From contig NZ_PVWN01000001.1 in assembly GCF_003003885.1 (NCBI RefSeq), forward strand, positions 227,509 through 291,508: a stretch of 64,000 nt of DNA, written 5' to 3'. The position numbers were made by a program, and so were the translations under genes. Origin of the DNA: Chlorogloea sp. CCALA 695 (lineage in GTDB: Bacteria; Cyanobacteriota; Cyanobacteriia; Cyanobacteriales; Chroococcidiopsidaceae). The notes beneath the pieces are model-generated. The model saw only the letters and a list, made by a program, of their open reading frames with translations, was not told where the DNA came from and did not search any database. Shown here in pieces: positions 9,044-18,168 of the stretch. Every line of letters starts with the position of its first letter. Position 1 is the stretch's first letter.

Positions 9044-9315
9044 GAAACCAATGATTCCTTTGGTGCAACTCTCCCTTAATATAAACGGGTTAAGGTTAGA
9101 AAACTTAGCCTTTCCTTCTACTCAAGACCCTTACCACTTCCTTATGCTTGCAATCATAGAAGTATTTGAACTGCTAACGTGCTGATTTTTGGTAGAGGCA
9201 GATACTTAAGTCAATGCCTGTTGAGGAAAGTATTCCAGTTGAAGCGATTTTAGACAAGCCAAGATGAGCAAAGGTTTCATCTCTATCTTCACTTATCAGG
9301 TGACTTCACTCTATT

Positions 9316-9633
9316 TTAAAGTAGCGGCTGTAAGCGCCCAATTAAAGCATTAGCTTGTAATACGCCTTCAATGCGATCTACGGGTTTACCTTGCTTGAAA
9401 ACAACCAAAGTTGGTAAAGCATGAATATGGTGCGTACTCGCTAGTTGAGGATATTTATCAGTATTAATTTTTACTACCCGCAACCGATCTTTAAGTTGAT
9501 TATTTACCTGCTCTAAAATTGGAGCCATCATTTGGCACGGCCCGCACCAATCAGCGTAAAAGTCGACCAATACTGGTAAGTCTGACTGGGCAATTAATTC
9601 TTCAAAACTGTTGAACTGCTGTTTGGTAGCCAT
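9316..9633 (-). CDS. Thioredoxin, probably y-type
   Basis: This 105-residue protein has a single thioredoxin fold with the active site WCGPC (C30 and C33), the cis-proline in ALPTLVVF and a final helix. It reduces protein disulfides using electrons from thioredoxin reductase. The KINTDKYPQLAS segment resembles the y-type (TrxQ) thioredoxins of cyanobacteria rather than the main m-type, but this subtype call is from memory of the family. An upstream in-frame TTG at 9642 would add three residues, and the ATG at 9633 is preferred. It is divergent from fabG. The NTRC gene at 59618 is another member of the redox system. Confidence 0.92.
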   Translation of the reverse strand: MATKQQFNSFEELIAQSDLPVLVDFYADWCGPCQMMAPILEQVNNQLKDRLRVVKINTDKYPQLASTHHIHALPTLVVFKQGKPVDRIEGVLQANALIGRLQPLL

Positions 9634-9725
9634 AGAACACAATAGGTTTAATTTTCTATCTCTAATTTTAACGAGTTGATTTTGATGTTTTCAAAATTGG
9701 ACACATATTTGCGTAAAATCGTTAA

Positions 9726-11623
<1,898 letters not shown>

Positions 11624-11710
11624 TACTACTATCAAAGCTGATTGTCAGCATCAACAGTATACTAATCAATATTTTCAGATTTCACTCAGATTTAGCAAAA
11701 CTTACGCTAG

Positions 11711-12577
11711 TTACGCGGAAGTATTATTTTTTGGGAAATCCTGATTTTGGCTTGCTTCCCAACCTAACAGCACTTTCTTCCGCTCTAATCCCCAACGAAA
11801 ACCACCCAATTCGCCAGATTCTCGAATTACGCGATGACAGGGAATTAAGTAGCCAACAGGATTATTACCCAAGGCGTTACCAACGGCTCTAGCTGAAGTG
11901 GGACGACCGATCGCATTTGCTAAACTTTGGTAAGTTGCAAGTCCCCCAAACGGGACTCTTAATAACCCCCGCCAAACTTGAATTTGAAAATTAGTACCTT
12001 TGACGAACAAAACTAAAGGCTGATTGGTAGCAATAGGGGCAAAAATGCGATCGCATATCTCTTTAGTTGCTTGTCTATCCTGTACAATCTCAGCCTTTGA
12101 CCACTCTAAGCGCAAAAGCTGCTCAACGTCTTGGCAAGTATCGTCCAAAAAGCGTAGATTGCAGATACCGCGAACAGTCATAGCAATTAAACATTTACCA
12201 AAAGGGCTTTCATGCACTCCATAGATAATCTGTAACCCTGTACCGCCTGTTTTAAATTCACCAGGGGACATAGCTTCCAACGTCACAAAAAGATCGTGCA
12301 AACGTCCCGGACTTGATAACCCCACATCGCCAGTAAGATTTAACAAGCTTTTTGTTTCAGCTATTTTTGCTTTGGCATATTCTACCGTCAGATATTGCAA
12401 GAAACGCTTAGGACTAATACCCGCCCATCTTGTAAATAGCTTTTGAAAGTGATATTCGCTTAAGTTTACGTGGGTTGCAACTGTTGCTAAATCTGGCTGT
12501 TGTAAATGATTTTCACTTATAAAGGCGATCGCTTTAGCAATAAGCTGATAATTGCTAGTTTCGACAAAGGAAGTCAT
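11711..12577 (-). CDS. AraC-type regulator fused to O6-methylguanine-DNA methyltransferase (Ada-like)
   Basis: Residues about 5-100 are an AraC-type helix-turn-helix (HLQQPDLATVATHVNLSEYHFQKLF, ISPKRFLQYL). Residues about 115-288 are the methylated-DNA--cysteine methyltransferase, with the acceptor cysteine C247 in IPCHRVIRES and the RAVGNALGNNP DNA-binding stretch before it. The suicide enzyme removes O6-alkyl groups from guanine, and in Ada proteins alkylation also triggers transcription. The N-terminal zinc domain with the phosphotriester-sensing cysteine of full Ada is missing, so signal sensing must differ. A TTG at 12604 could extend it by 9 residues; the ATG at 12577 is preferred. Confidence 0.9.
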   Translation of the reverse strand: MTSFVETSNYQLIAKAIAFISENHLQQPDLATVATHVNLSEYHFQKLFTRWAGISPKRFLQYLTVEYAKAKIAETKSLLNLTGDVGLSSPGRLHDLFVTLEAMSPGEFKTGGTGLQIIYGVHESPFGKCLIAMTVRGICNLRFLDDTCQDVEQLLRLEWSKAEIVQDRQATKEICDRIFAPIATNQPLVLFVKGTNFQIQVWRGLLRVPFGGLATYQSLANAIGRPTSARAVGNALGNNPVGYLIPCHRVIRESGELGGFRWGLERKKVLLGWEASQNQDFPKNNTSA

Positions 12578-12621
12578 AAATATATTTCGTCTATTACTTC
12601 TCAATGTATTGATAGCCGAGA

Positions 12622-12729
12622 ATCAAAACCACCCGTTTCTTGCGGAAATCGAAAAAAGATATTTATTTTCCCCAGATCAAAACCACCCGTTTCTTGCGGA
12701 AATCAAAAAAAGATATTTATTTTCCCCCC
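12622..12729. repeat. Tandem 54-bp direct repeat, two copies
   Basis: Copies at 12622-12675 and 12676-12729 differ at one internal base and at the last two. Each begins ATCAAAACCACCC and ends in TATTTTCCCC. The second copy runs straight into the palindromic element at 12724-12800. A different sequence at 49583-49690 shows the same architecture with the same 54-bp period. Confidence 0.9.
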
Positions 12730-12800
12730 TTTTTCAAGGGGAGTCAAAAAGCAGTTTAGCTATGCTTCCCGCTTTATTGACGTGGGTTAGGGGGGATCTC
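12724..12800. repeat. Dispersed palindromic element, copy R1
   Basis: The block starts with a CCCC/GGGG stem (CCCCTTTTTCAAGGGG), continues through GTCAAAAAGCAGTTTAGC and CTTCCCGCTTTATTGACG, and ends GTTAGGGGGGATC. It is a diverged relative of the copies at 61079-61172 and 63937-64000, and its ends resemble the short copy at 49683-49713. It ends directly at the stop codon of the serine hydrolase gene, so it may also serve as that gene's transcription end. No transposase is associated. Confidence 0.7.
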
Positions 12801-13736
12801 TTACTTAAAAACCAAATCACTGCTAGATTCAGCTATTTTCCCCGAAATATACGGCAATATTGCTTTATCTTGACTAGCAACGCCTTCAATAAATACGACC
12901 AATAAATAAGGTTGCTTCCCCGGAATCTCAATATAAGCTGCATCATGGCGCACTTTGCTAGTCCAACCTGCTTTTGACCAAAGTTGAGCATTATTTGGCA
13001 AACCGCCACCTAAAAAACCTGTAACTTGACTTTCATCATCCTTACTTAACTCTGTAAGACTACGCTTGAGTAATCCCATCATTGCTTGACTTTGCGTAGC
13101 CGACACCGCCACCCCGCCAACAATACTATGTAATAGCCGCGCTGTAGCGTTTGTAGTTAGCATATTGCGGTTGTCCATCAACTCCCCTACAAACATTCTT
13201 TCGCGTCCATAGGGGCCATCACCCCAAGTTTTTTGATTGATATTAATTGTCTGCAACTCCTCCCATCCCAAAGATTGAAAGTAGCGGTTGACAATATTGC
13301 GCTGCATTTTCCAAGTTTCAAAAGGCCCTGGAGGCAATTCCGGCCCGCTTGTAGTTCCAGTGAGAATGTCTACAACTAAGCTCGTAGCATCATTACTAGA
13401 ATCGACGATCATATCTCTAATTGCTCGTTCTAACTCCCTAGTAGTTTGACTCATGCGTTTATCTAGCCATTCGTAAACAGCAACCAGATAAAACAATTTG
13501 ATAACACTTGCTGGATAAATCCGCTCATCGCCTCGGTAGCTAAAACCGCGCACCCCATGACCCCAAAAAGCTTGAGGACTAAGCGCACCGCCAGTATTGA
13601 CGGGTACGGGAGCATCATAAACAATCCACGTTAAAGCAATGGAATTACGGGCAAGAGTGGGAAATTCTGCCCAAGTTTCGGCTAAAATGCGATCGCCTAA
13701 AGTTTCAAGTTGCTCGTCTTTACGGAAAAATGTCAT
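12801..13736 (-). CDS. Class A beta-lactamase-like serine hydrolase
   Basis: The 311-residue protein has the penicillin-recognising serine hydrolase signatures: S77-V-I-K80 as the SxxK nucleophile pair, SSND at 113-116 as the SxN-type element, and a KAG motif (WSKAGWTSK) as the third box. These enzymes hydrolyse beta-lactams or act on peptidoglycan peptides, and no clear signal peptide supports one role over the other. The preferred start is the ATG at 13736. A TTG at 13775 is in frame but would leave only 13 bases to the divergent NlpC/P60 gene. The pairing with a peptidoglycan peptidase suggests cell-wall metabolism rather than resistance. Confidence 0.82.
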   Translation of the reverse strand: MTFFRKDEQLETLGDRILAETWAEFPTLARNSIALTWIVYDAPVPVNTGGALSPQAFWGHGVRGFSYRGDERIYPASVIKLFYLVAVYEWLDKRMSQTTRELERAIRDMIVDSSNDATSLVVDILTGTTSGPELPPGPFETWKMQRNIVNRYFQSLGWEELQTININQKTWGDGPYGRERMFVGELMDNRNMLTTNATARLLHSIVGGVAVSATQSQAMMGLLKRSLTELSKDDESQVTGFLGGGLPNNAQLWSKAGWTSKVRHDAAYIEIPGKQPYLLVVFIEGVASQDKAILPYISGKIAESSSDLVFK

Positions 13737-13788
13737 AAAGCGCTTAAATAATCGGCTAAAGTTTTGAGATATCAAAAGATTACTGTGT

Positions 13789-14472
13789 ATGGTATCCCTT
13801 CAGGAATTTATAGCAAATGAATACATTTGCCAGAGCGACTTAAATATTTATGACACTCCAAAGGGTGAAGGTTTGGTAACTCAAGCCGCCACCGGGAGAC
13901 ATTTGCAAGTTATCTCTATCCTTGAAGATAGGGCAATGGAGGTTCGTTTATGCGAAGATAATTACCCAGGATGGTTACTAGCTAAGGATTTGAGCAGTTT
14001 AGAATTAGCAGATAGTAAGTATAACGTGATCACTTTTTCGCCAATGCAAATCAAATCCCAGCTTCCAGAAGTAATTGACTTTACTAAACAAGCAATGCAA
14101 CAACCTAATTATTACCTCTGGGGGGGAACTGTAGCGCCTAATTATGATTGTTCGGGATTGATGCAAGCAGCGTTTAAATCTGTTGGGGTTTGGCTACCTA
14201 GAGATGCTTATCAACAAGAAGCTTTTACCCAAAAAATTAGCTTTGAGGAATTGTTACCAGGAGACTTAGTATTTTTTGGCAGAGCCGAAAAAGCAACTCA
14301 TGTAGGATTGTGTTTAGGTGAAGCTTGTTATATTCATAGTTCTGGGCAAAAGCAAGGACGTAATGGTATTGGAATCGACAAACTCTCGGAACAAGGAGAT
14401 GAGGTTAGCAAGTCGTATTATCAACAATTGCGCGGTTTTGGCAGAGTGATGAGCAGTTACGGGGCGCATTAA
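13789..14472 (+). CDS. NlpC/P60 cell-wall peptidase with SH3-like domain
   Basis: This protein belongs to the gamma-D-glutamyl-diamino acid endopeptidases that cut peptidoglycan stem peptides. Residues 1 to about 75 form an SH3b-like targeting domain. Residues about 90-225 are the NlpC/P60 domain with the catalytic cysteine C121 in YDCSG, H171 in THVGL and H183 in YIHSSG. The size (227 residues) and domain order match the structurally studied Anabaena and Nostoc enzymes. There is no signal peptide, which fits a role in recycling of cell-wall peptides in the cytoplasm. The GT2 gene begins one base after its stop. Confidence 0.92.
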   Translation: MVSLQEFIANEYICQSDLNIYDTPKGEGLVTQAATGRHLQVISILEDRAMEVRLCEDNYPGWLLAKDLSSLELADSKYNVITFSPMQIKSQLPEVIDFTKQAMQQPNYYLWGGTVAPNYDCSGLMQAAFKSVGVWLPRDAYQQEAFTQKISFEELLPGDLVFFGRAEKATHVGLCLGEACYIHSSGQKQGRNGIGIDKLSEQGDEVSKSYYQQLRGFGRVMSSYGAH

Positions 14473-14473
14473 G

Positions 14474-15478
14474 ATGACATTAATTGAGGAAAGTATTGAG
14501 CGCAGACTTTTAATAAGAGATGAAAGTCTAGCAGTTTCGGTAATTGTACCTGTTTACAATGAGGTGGAAAGTTTGCCTCATTTAATTACAGAAATTGCCA
14601 AAAGCCTTACAGAGAGTGGGTTAAGTTATGAAATTATTTGCGTTGATGATGGCTCAAAAGATGGTTCGGCGCAGCTATTAAAAGTAGAAGCTCAAAAACG
14701 CCCAGATTTGAAGGCGGTGTTATTGCGGCGTAACTATGGACAAACCGCAGCAATGGCAGCAGGATTTTATTATGCGCGATCGCATTCTATCGTAACTTTA
14801 GACGGCGATTTGCAAAACGATCCCGCAGATATCCCTTTGTTACTAGCAAAACTAGCCGAAGGGTACGATTTAGTCAGTGGTTGGCGGCAAAAAAGGCAAG
14901 ATGCGGCTTTAACTCGCTTACTTCCTTCTAAACTTGCTAATTTGCTCATCGGGCGCGTAACGGGCGTAAAATTACACGATTACGGTTGCTCATTAAAAGC
15001 CTACCGCGCCGAAGTTGTAGCAGATATGAATTTATACGGCGAATTGCACCGTTTTTTACCTGCTTTGGCATACATTGAAGGCGCAAATATTACCGAAATT
15101 CCGGTACGCCATCACGCGCGGCGTTTTGGTCAAAGTAAGTACGGCTTGGGACGCACTTTTCGGGTTGTAATGGATTTATTGACCATTTACTTCATGAAAA
15201 CATTTTTAACGCGCCCTATGCACGTTTTTGGGCTGTTTGGTTTGCTTTCTACTGCTTTAGGTACAACTTTAGGGCTGTATTTGACCTTTTTAAAGCTAGG
15301 ATTGGGTCAAAGTATCGGCAATCGCCCGTTGTTGATTTTGGCTGTATTGCTTGTGGTGGGTGGAGTGCAGCTATTTAGCTTTGGCTTGCTTGCAGAATTA
15401 CTTATGCGTACTTATCACGAATCTCAAGGGCGACCTATTTATCGCGTGCGAGAGGTCGTGGGAAAAAATGTTAATTAA
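14474..15478 (+). CDS. Family 2 glycosyltransferase, polyprenyl-phosphate type
   Basis: The 334-residue protein has a GT-A catalytic domain followed by two C-terminal membrane helices, the layout of DPM1/GtrB/ArnC-like enzymes that load a sugar from a nucleotide donor onto a polyprenyl phosphate. Motifs seen are VIVPVYNEVESLP, CVDDGSKDGS, the DGDLQNDP metal site and SGWRQKRQD. The HHARRFGQSKYGLGRT segment is typical of this subfamily. Helices span roughly residues 248-272 and 285-310. It starts one base after the NlpC/P60 stop, so the two are probably translated from one message. Confidence 0.9.
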   Translation: MTLIEESIERRLLIRDESLAVSVIVPVYNEVESLPHLITEIAKSLTESGLSYEIICVDDGSKDGSAQLLKVEAQKRPDLKAVLLRRNYGQTAAMAAGFYYARSHSIVTLDGDLQNDPADIPLLLAKLAEGYDLVSGWRQKRQDAALTRLLPSKLANLLIGRVTGVKLHDYGCSLKAYRAEVVADMNLYGELHRFLPALAYIEGANITEIPVRHHARRFGQSKYGLGRTFRVVMDLLTIYFMKTFLTRPMHVFGLFGLLSTALGTTLGLYLTFLKLGLGQSIGNRPLLILAVLLVVGGVQLFSFGLLAELLMRTYHESQGRPIYRVREVVGKNVN

Positions 15479-15523
15479 AGTAACAATAGAGAAGGTAAGT
15501 GTACTAAATATGTAGTTTTTACT

Positions 15524-16753
15524 TTGAACGTTTTTTCCGATCTCGATCCTCAACTGCGACGAAATTTAAAAATCTTATTTGCCGCCGGACTATTATTTTG
15601 GTCTAGTTTGACTGCTTTACTGCCAACTTTACCTTTATATGTAGAAGAATTAGGCGCGTCTGAACAGCAAATTGGTTTTGTCATGGGCTGTTTTGCCATT
15701 GGTTTATTACTATTTCGTTCGGTACTCGGACGTTTGGCAGACGAACACAGCCGCAAGATTGTGTTGATAATTGGGATGTCGGTAGTAGCCAGCGCTCCTT
15801 TGGGCTATTTAGTCGTAAACTCAATTCCATTACTCATGGTAATTCGAGCGTTTCACGGTATCAGTCTCGCAGCTTTTAGTACGGGTTACTCGGCATTGGT
15901 TGCAGATATTGCACCGCCTCACAAGCGCGGCGAAGTCATTGGTTACATGAGTTTGGTAAATCCGCTAGGGCTGGCTATTGGCCCTGCTTTAGGTGGTTTT
16001 CTGCAAGCGGGTGCGGGTTATACTCCTTTGTTTCTCTTGTCTTCAGGATTGGGGATTTTAGGCTTGATTTTTACTAGCCAGGTAGTCAATCCTAGGATAA
16101 TTGCTGACTCGCGTATTAATACCAAAGGTAATGTATTTTGGAAATTGCTTTTTAGTCCCCGCGTCCGGGTTCCAGCTTTGGTACTGTTGATGGTAGGCTT
16201 GGCTTTTGGTACATTAAGTACCTTTGTGCCATTATTTATTAGATCGGTGGGTGTAGACTTAAACGCTGGACTATTTTACACTGCTGCCGCGATCGCAAGT
16301 TTTAGTGTCAGATTAGTTGCCGGAAAGGCCAGCGATCACTATGGACGCGGTTTATTTATTACTATTAGCTTAGTGTTGTATACTGCCTCCATGCTGCTAT
16401 TGTGGGTGGCAAATAGCCCCAGTAGCTTCTTAACGGCGGCGGTAATTGAAGGCGCTGGCGCTGGTACTTTAATTCCTATGATTGCGGCGATGATGGCAGA
16501 CCGAGCTATGCCCACTGAACGCGGTAAAATCTTTGGTGTCTGTATGATAGGCTTTGATGTCGGCATTGCGATCGCAGGGCCAGTTTTAGGTTCGGTAGCG
16601 CAACAAGTCGGCTATCGCCATATCTTCGGCTTTGCTACTGTTTTAACGTTTTTAGCAATTATTATCTTTCTCACCCAATGCAGTAAAGATTTACCTCATT
16701 CTCTGCGGTTTGCTTTGGGTAAAGGTAGAGATGTTTATGCTACAAAAATCTAG
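15524..16753 (+). CDS. Major facilitator superfamily transporter
   Basis: This 409-residue protein has twelve predicted membrane helices. The MFS motif A, LFRSVLGRLADEHSRK, lies between helices 2 and 3, and a related GKASDHYGRG follows in the second half. The family moves small solutes, often as proton-coupled efflux pumps (DHA1-like), and the substrate is not evident. The start is a TTG at 15524, because the open frame has no nearby upstream ATG. The UAG stop at 16751-16753 lies within the 5' arm of the hairpin at 16751-16777. Confidence 0.85.
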   Translation: MNVFSDLDPQLRRNLKILFAAGLLFWSSLTALLPTLPLYVEELGASEQQIGFVMGCFAIGLLLFRSVLGRLADEHSRKIVLIIGMSVVASAPLGYLVVNSIPLLMVIRAFHGISLAAFSTGYSALVADIAPPHKRGEVIGYMSLVNPLGLAIGPALGGFLQAGAGYTPLFLLSSGLGILGLIFTSQVVNPRIIADSRINTKGNVFWKLLFSPRVRVPALVLLMVGLAFGTLSTFVPLFIRSVGVDLNAGLFYTAAAIASFSVRLVAGKASDHYGRGLFITISLVLYTASMLLLWVANSPSSFLTAAVIEGAGAGTLIPMIAAMMADRAMPTERGKIFGVCMIGFDVGIAIAGPVLGSVAQQVGYRHIFGFATVLTFLAIIIFLTQCSKDLPHSLRFALGKGRDVYATKI

Positions 16754-16777
16754 AGACGTTGCATTGCAACGTCTCTA
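16751..16777. terminator. 12-bp perfect hairpin of the AGAGACGTT palindrome family
   Basis: TAGAGACGTTGC pairs with GCAACGTCTCTA around a 3-base ATT loop. It overlaps the stop codon of the MFS gene and separates it from the oppositely oriented tRNA-Arg gene. No long T run follows, so termination is inferred. The core resembles the hairpin at 40702-40724. Confidence 0.6.
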
Positions 16778-16794
16778 TAATCATTTCATCAATA

Positions 16795-16868
16795 CGGGCG
16801 AGGAGGGATTCGAACCCCCGACACCGTGGTTCGTAGCCACGTACTCTAGTCCACTGAGCTACACGCCC
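16795..16868 (-). tRNA. tRNA-Arg (anticodon ACG)
   Basis: On the minus strand the sequence folds as a cloverleaf: acceptor GGGCGTG, D arm GCTC..GAGT, anticodon stem CGTGG/CCACG with loop CTACGAA (anticodon ACG), T stem GGGGG with loop TTCGAAT, and 3' CTCGCCC plus a G discriminator. One acceptor pair (T6-T67) is mismatched. ACG normally becomes ICG by adenosine deamination and reads CGU, CGC and CGA codons. The CCA end is not encoded. Confidence 0.95.
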
Positions 16869-16904
16869 TTGCAGAATTAATATACTACCACATCTATTTA
16901 GACA

Positions 16905-17390
16905 ATGCAAGAATTCAACAAACCTAGTTTGACTCATTTAGATGCTCAAGGACAAGCTCAAATGGTTGATGTGTCTGGCAAAGTACCAACTATTCGCCAA
17001 GCCGTAGCCGAAGCTAGAGTAAGGATGCTACAAGCGACATTTCAAGCCATTCAAGCCGGAAATCTACCCAAGGGCGATGTATTGGGGACAGCTAGACTAG
17101 CGGGAATTATGGCAGCAAAGCAAACATCGGCGTTGATTCCTTTATGTCATCCTTTACCTATTCAGAAAATAGAAATACAAATTACCCCTGATTTGTCGTT
17201 ACCAGGTTATGTAATTCGTTCAACGGTTAAAACAAAAGCCGAAACCGGGGTAGAAATGGAAGCTTTAACGGCTGTATCTGTAGCTGCGCTTACTTTGTAC
17301 GACATGGCAAAAGCTTTAGAAAAATCTATAGTAATTGAATCAATTTGCTTAATTAGCAAAAGTGGCGGCAAATCTGACGACTATAGCTAG
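16905..17390 (+). CDS. moaC: Cyclic pyranopterin monophosphate synthase
   Basis: MoaC converts the MoaA product into cyclic pyranopterin monophosphate in molybdenum cofactor synthesis. The 161-residue length is normal. Conserved features seen are [20 protein letters not shown], the [10 protein letters not shown] segment with its active-site histidine, the [21 protein letters not shown] stretch and the Asp/Lys pair in [10 protein letters not shown]. No other moa gene is in the window. Molybdopterin in cyanobacteria serves nitrate reductase among others. Confidence 0.95.
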   Translation: MQEFNKPSLTHLDAQGQAQMVDVSGKVPTIRQAVAEARVRMLQATFQAIQAGNLPKGDVLGTARLAGIMAAKQTSALIPLCHPLPIQKIEIQITPDLSLPGYVIRSTVKTKAETGVEMEALTAVSVAALTLYDMAKALEKSIVIESICLISKSGGKSDDYS

Positions 17391-17442
17391 TATTTACTAC
17401 GCGATCGCATTTAAAATTAACTTTAGTATCTAAATCTACTCC

Positions 17443-17703
17443 ATGCCTCCTCGTTGGCCCCGCAAACCAGACCGTAAAGACCCAGCTTTTCGTAAGCTAG
17501 ACGATAGAATGACCTTTGCTACTCATGTAGCGGCTTTTACCGCAATTAATTCGGGCTTGTGGTTTTTTCACAACTTTAAGTATGCTACTTGGGAGTGGTT
17601 GCCTTGGTTTACAGCCACTCATCTCGTCGTGCTACTATCGCATTTAATCTATATCAGTGCGATCGCCGATTATTCTTCCGATACCCCATCCAAATCAACC
17701 TAA
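17443..17703 (+). CDS. 2TM domain protein
   Basis: This 86-residue protein has a basic, proline-rich N-terminus (PPRWPRKPDRKDP) and two membrane helices at about residues 25-44 and 53-74, separated by a tryptophan-rich turn (YATWEWLPWF). This is the pattern of the 2TM domain family of unknown function. It lies between moaC and the DUF3181 gene on the same strand, 52 bases after moaC. Confidence 0.75.
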   Translation: MPPRWPRKPDRKDPAFRKLDDRMTFATHVAAFTAINSGLWFFHNFKYATWEWLPWFTATHLVVLLSHLIYISAIADYSSDTPSKST

Positions 17704-17770
17704 AGAGGGACTACCAGTAGTAGAACAATCTTAGGCAAATAAGCGAAGATAGAATTATTTAATCCCTATC

Positions 17771-18076
17771 ATGGCTCTTAACACTACTGAAGCAATAGAA
17801 AAACTTGCCGCAGAAATTGGCGAAAATGTTTACCTAGATATTGCTAAATGGCATTTATATCTATCTAATGCTCATTTACATACTCTACTTGCCGAACAAC
17901 TGTATCCAATTTTAAGCGCTAAATCTTTAGATGAAGACCGCGTTTTGCACATTTTGCAATCCATCCCCGTCAAAATTGGTGGTGGCAAAAAGGAAGTATC
18001 GTTAATTGACTTTATGCCTATGCAATGCCAGGTAATTTTGATGGATATTTTAGAAAAATATCAACGCAATATGTAA
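17771..18076 (+). CDS. DUF3181 family protein
   Basis: This 101-residue soluble protein is typical of a small cyanobacterial family. Features are the N-terminal helix AIEKLAAEIGENVYLDIAKWHLYLSNAHLH, the central LAEQLYPIL and the basic VKIGGGKKEVSLIDFMP segment. No function is assigned to the family. A good terminator follows at 18135-18166. Confidence 0.85.
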   Translation: MALNTTEAIEKLAAEIGENVYLDIAKWHLYLSNAHLHTLLAEQLYPILSAKSLDEDRVLHILQSIPVKIGGGKKEVSLIDFMPMQCQVILMDILEKYQRNM

Positions 18077-18134
18077 AAGGATGTTTACAAACAATCTTTA
18101 AGCAAACAAGCATTTTTAGCTAAATAAACCAAGT

Positions 18135-18166
18135 ACCGCTTAGAATTTGAATTTTAAGCGGTTTTT
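18135..18166 (+). terminator. Rho-independent terminator after the DUF3181 gene
   Basis: ACCGCTTA pairs with TAAGCGGT around a 12-base loop and is followed by a run of five T. It also lies just beyond the end of murJ on the other strand, so it may work in both directions. Confidence 0.75.
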
Positions 18167-18168
18167 CA

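Noticed and set aside
11711..12577. Full Ada protein
   Set aside because: The N-terminal zinc domain that senses methylphosphotriesters is absent; only the AraC and methyltransferase parts are present.
12506..12905. Open frames running through the 54-bp tandem repeat
   Set aside because: 54 is a multiple of three, so the duplicated unit keeps frames open by itself. The peptides are repeats of the element, not protein-like.
12801..13736. Acquired antibiotic-resistance beta-lactamase
   Set aside because: There is no clear signal peptide, its neighbours are chromosomal cell-wall genes, and no mobile element is linked to it.
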